64,000 nt of DNA. Source: Pontibacterium sinense (GTDB lineage Bacteria; Pseudomonadota; Gammaproteobacteria; Pseudomonadales; Balneatricaceae). Each line of letters starts with the position of its first letter. Position 1 is the stretch's first letter. Location: contig NZ_JADEYS010000011.1 in assembly GCF_015209595.1 (NCBI RefSeq), positions 62,001-126,000 of the forward strand, written 5' to 3'. The notes under the pieces were generated by a model that was given only the letters and a program-made list of their open reading frames with translations, had not been told where the DNA came from and ran no database searches. The position numbers and the translations under genes are program-made. Shown piece by piece: positions 61,860-64,000 of the stretch.

Positions 61860-62480
61860 ATGGATTTATTTGAGGGTTTACTGACACTGACGGCCATACA
61901 CTTTATTGCTACCGCATCACCCGGGCCTGAATTCGTACTGATCTCAAAAGAAGCCCTGCAGAATGGAAGACGCGCTGGGTTTATATGCCTCGTTGGCACT
62001 ATGACCGGCCTGTTGATCCACATCTTGTACTCAGCATTTGGCTTAGCTGCAATCATCTCCAGATCACCTGAAGCGATGCTGGCTATCCAGATGATGGGAG
62101 GCAGCTACCTTGTGTATCTCGGACTCATGGGATTAAAGGCAAAGCCCTCAGATCAATCCGATCAGACAGCCGGGGAATATAAGCACCGTTCAGACTGGCA
62201 GCTGTTCAGAAGTGGCTTTATATGCGACCTGTTAAATCCCAAAGCCCCGATCTATTACGTAGCGCTCTTCACTTTTGTGCTGTCACCAGATGTTCCCGCC
62301 TCCCATATGGCTGCGTATGGCATCTGGATTATGCTGATTCACGGCAGCTGGTTTTCTGTCATGGTGGTGCTGTTATCCAATCCCGTGGTCAACACGAAAT
62401 TCAGACGTATGGGACACTGGATTGACCGCATTTTAGGTGGGGCCATGATCGCGATGGGCGTCAAAATCATCACGACCTGA
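61860..62480 (+). CDS. LysE/RhtB-family amino-acid exporter
   Basis: A 206-aa inner-membrane protein with about six helices. The N-terminal family block reads HFIATASPGPEFVLISKEAL, and NPKAPIYYVALF follows the central loop. It exports amino acids; the substrate is unknown. It is divergent from an Lrp/AsnC gene, the usual regulator for such exporters. ATG at 61860 follows GCGGGGATAA. Confidence 0.9.
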   Translation: MDLFEGLLTLTAIHFIATASPGPEFVLISKEALQNGRRAGFICLVGTMTGLLIHILYSAFGLAAIISRSPEAMLAIQMMGGSYLVYLGLMGLKAKPSDQSDQTAGEYKHRSDWQLFRSGFICDLLNPKAPIYYVALFTFVLSPDVPASHMAAYGIWIMLIHGSWFSVMVVLLSNPVVNTKFRRMGHWIDRILGGAMIAMGVKIITT

Positions 62481-62501
62481 TCCAGTTCACCGCATTGTGA
62501 C

Positions 62502-63074
62502 TTAAGATTCAGCCAATGAGCCTAAGCTAAACACCTTGCCCTGACTCTCGATCACCAGATGCTGCTCACCGTCGATCTCACGCTCATCCGCCAGCTCCAC
62601 CAGTTCATAAAAGACATTACGAGCGATCAGTCCTTCCATGCCAAACCTGACCGCAATGTACGGTGATGGCTCACCGGTCTGGTCACAGTGCTCCACCCGG
62701 ATCGGATAGGTTTCACCGGCAACAACCACATCATCGGTTTTACTGGTAAACACCAGCTCCGGCCCCTGCTCGCCTTCGCGTTGTTCCACGCTGACAAACA
62801 GAAAAGGGACGTCATCAACGTCGATACCGACTTTCTCAACCGGGGTTTTAAGGAAATACTGGCCGTCTTCCATCCAGAGAACACGAGAGAAAAGCTTCAC
62901 CATGGCCGGACGACCGATCGGCGTACCGCCATAAAACCAAGTGCCATCACGGGCAATACGCATCTCGATATCACCACAGAATTCGGGATTCCATTTCTCC
63001 AGCGGAGGCAACTGGTCACCCTGCTCCTGAATGTTCTTACTGGCGGCGGTCAGATCAAAGCCCTTCTTGGTCAC
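62502..63074 (-). CDS. DUF1285 protein
   Basis: A 190-aa DUF1285 family protein of unknown function. Recognised segments are PPLEKWNPEFCGDIEMRIAR, DGTWFYGGTPIGRPAMVKLF and SRVLWMEDGQYFLKTPVEKV. No signal peptide or membrane segment. The GTG start at 63074 is supported by AGGAG upstream. It is convergent with the LysE gene. Confidence 0.88.
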   Translation of the reverse strand: MTKKGFDLTAASKNIQEQGDQLPPLEKWNPEFCGDIEMRIARDGTWFYGGTPIGRPAMVKLFSRVLWMEDGQYFLKTPVEKVGIDVDDVPFLFVSVEQREGEQGPELVFTSKTDDVVVAGETYPIRVEHCDQTGEPSPYIAVRFGMEGLIARNVFYELVELADEREIDGEQHLVIESQGKVFSLGSLAES

Positions 63075-63314
63075 GCGTTTACTCCTACAAAACAGTGCTG
63101 CAGTTCTACTTTTTGGCTGTACTTCTTACCGTGGTCGATCACGTATAGTCTACTGCGTTTGATGACTTCCCACTGTAGTGATTCTATTTCACTCAAGCCA
63201 CATTAAATTCACTCAACTTTATTATCAAAACTTTCATCTTATAACCTAATCACATGAAAATGATTAATTGTTAGAATAGTCCGTACTTAAAAAAGACAAA
63301 GTAGCAGCATAAAA

Positions 63315-64000
63315 ATGAAACAGGATCTAAGAGCTAAGTTTGCAGACCCAAGTCGTGGTGTTTACCTGATCGGTACATGCCCTCCTAAGGATGGCACGTC
63401 TCCGGAGCAGGCAAACGAGATCGCGACTAAGTTGCTGGCCCGTCTGGGTCAGATCGACTATGACGGCCTGATTGTGTATGACATTCAGGATGAGAGCAGC
63501 CGTACCGATGTACCGCGCCCGTTCCCGTTTATGCGCACCTTAGATCCACGAATGTATTCTAAGCTGGTACGTGAAATCGCTGAACACCCAGTCATCACCT
63601 ACAAAAGTGTGTCTCAGAGAGATCGTGACGATTTCAACAACTGGCTGGATGACGCCTGGAATGACTATGGCGTTCGCGACATGGTGATGGTGGGTAGTCC
63701 ATCCAACGATGGCGAAATCAAACTGTCCCTGAACGATGCCTATGATGCAGTGGGTGATCATCCGCTGGATTATCAGCTGGGCGGTGTGACCATCGCGGAG
63801 CGTCACGCTAAGAAAGGTGATGAACACCTGCGCCTGCTGGATAAGTCCAACAAGGGTTGTGAGTTCTTCGTCTCTCAGGCGGTATACAACTCTCAGGCCA
63901 CCATCGACATGCTGACCAGCTATGCCCGTGAGTGTCGCATCCGTGGTGAACAGCCAAAACGGATCATCCTGACATTCACCCCGTGTGGCGGCGCTAAGAC
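63315..64000 (+). CDS. Methylenetetrahydrofolate reductase-like protein, 3' end beyond window
   Basis: The 228 visible residues (start MKQDLRAKFADPSRGVYLIG) form the first part of a TIM-barrel resembling the MTHFR/FAD-linked family (GTCPPKDGTSPEQANEIATK, IVYDIQDESS, ITYKSVSQ). It may act in one-carbon or flavin chemistry, but the canonical short MetF is different, so the exact role is uncertain. The C-terminus is cut by the window end. The ribosome site is weak. Confidence 0.7.
   Translation, partial: MKQDLRAKFADPSRGVYLIGTCPPKDGTSPEQANEIATKLLARLGQIDYDGLIVYDIQDESSRTDVPRPFPFMRTLDPRMYSKLVREIAEHPVITYKSVSQRDRDDFNNWLDDAWNDYGVRDMVMVGSPSNDGEIKLSLNDAYDAVGDHPLDYQLGGVTIAERHAKKGDEHLRLLDKSNKGCEFFVSQAVYNSQATIDMLTSYARECRIRGEQPKRIILTFTPCGGAK

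Overview
The window comes from the chromosome of a Gram-negative gammaproteobacterium, most likely a marine heterotroph of the Oceanospirillales type. This is inferred from the gene content: sigma-54/NasT-controlled nitrate assimilation, a LapA-type adhesin system, a Zur zinc-sparing cluster, a fused indolepyruvate oxidoreductase, YbiT, YacL and DUF1285. No rRNA, CRISPR array or intact mobile element was seen.

Nitrate assimilation dominates the first half. nasA (cut by the window start) reads leftward. nasT-nasS, encoding an ANTAR antiterminator and its nitrate sensor, reads rightward. Further right lie nrtABC, the nitrate permease gene narK with a PP2C-kinase fusion gene, and, about 14 kb on, a reductase gene with nirB and nirD. 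Four leaders (nasA, nrtA, narK, nirB operon) each carry an intrinsic terminator just before the first gene. In each, a hexaloop hairpin with loop consensus AANGNC overlaps the 5' arm of that terminator, as expected of a NasT-binding antiterminator. Three of the four also have a sigma-54 promoter. The locus therefore reads as a self-contained regulon in which nitrogen status drives initiation and nitrate drives antitermination.

Between these genes lie an ABC-F ATPase (ybiT), a PilZ protein, an arsenic-type operon (acr3, DUF318 permease, small thioredoxin, metallo-beta-lactamase-fold protein) with an ArsR-like operator but no arsR, and a Zur-controlled divergon (pyrQ-folE2-hisI against DUF1826).

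From about 21.0 to 30.8 kb the window looks accessory and more AT-rich. It holds a CDP-alcohol phosphatidyltransferase/nucleotidyltransferase pair, tRNA fragments, a cold-shock gene, a dead tyrosine integrase whose expected catalytic Tyr codon is TAG, an IS5-type transposase remnant, a serine hydrolase, and two divergent regulator/target pairs (LysR/EamA and TetR/DHFR-like).

The 35.7-54 kb part is cell-surface: a repeat lipoprotein with a peptidoglycan-binding domain, a chemoreceptor, an MSHA-like pilin with Asp at +5, a TolC-OmpA fusion, LapG protease, a 1761-residue LapA-like RTX adhesin with ten repeats of about 97 residues, a LuxR regulator, and LapC/LapB. The adhesin has an N-terminal Ala-Ala-Gly site for LapG, so secretion, retention and release genes are together except for the c-di-GMP receptor LapD.

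The right end is mostly housekeeping: indolepyruvate oxidoreductase, MaoC hydratase, peroxiredoxin-glutaredoxin fusion, endonuclease I, YacL, Lrp/LysE, DUF1285 and a partial MTHFR-like gene. It also contains a pair of inverted structured repeats whose hairpin stems differ by compensatory changes.
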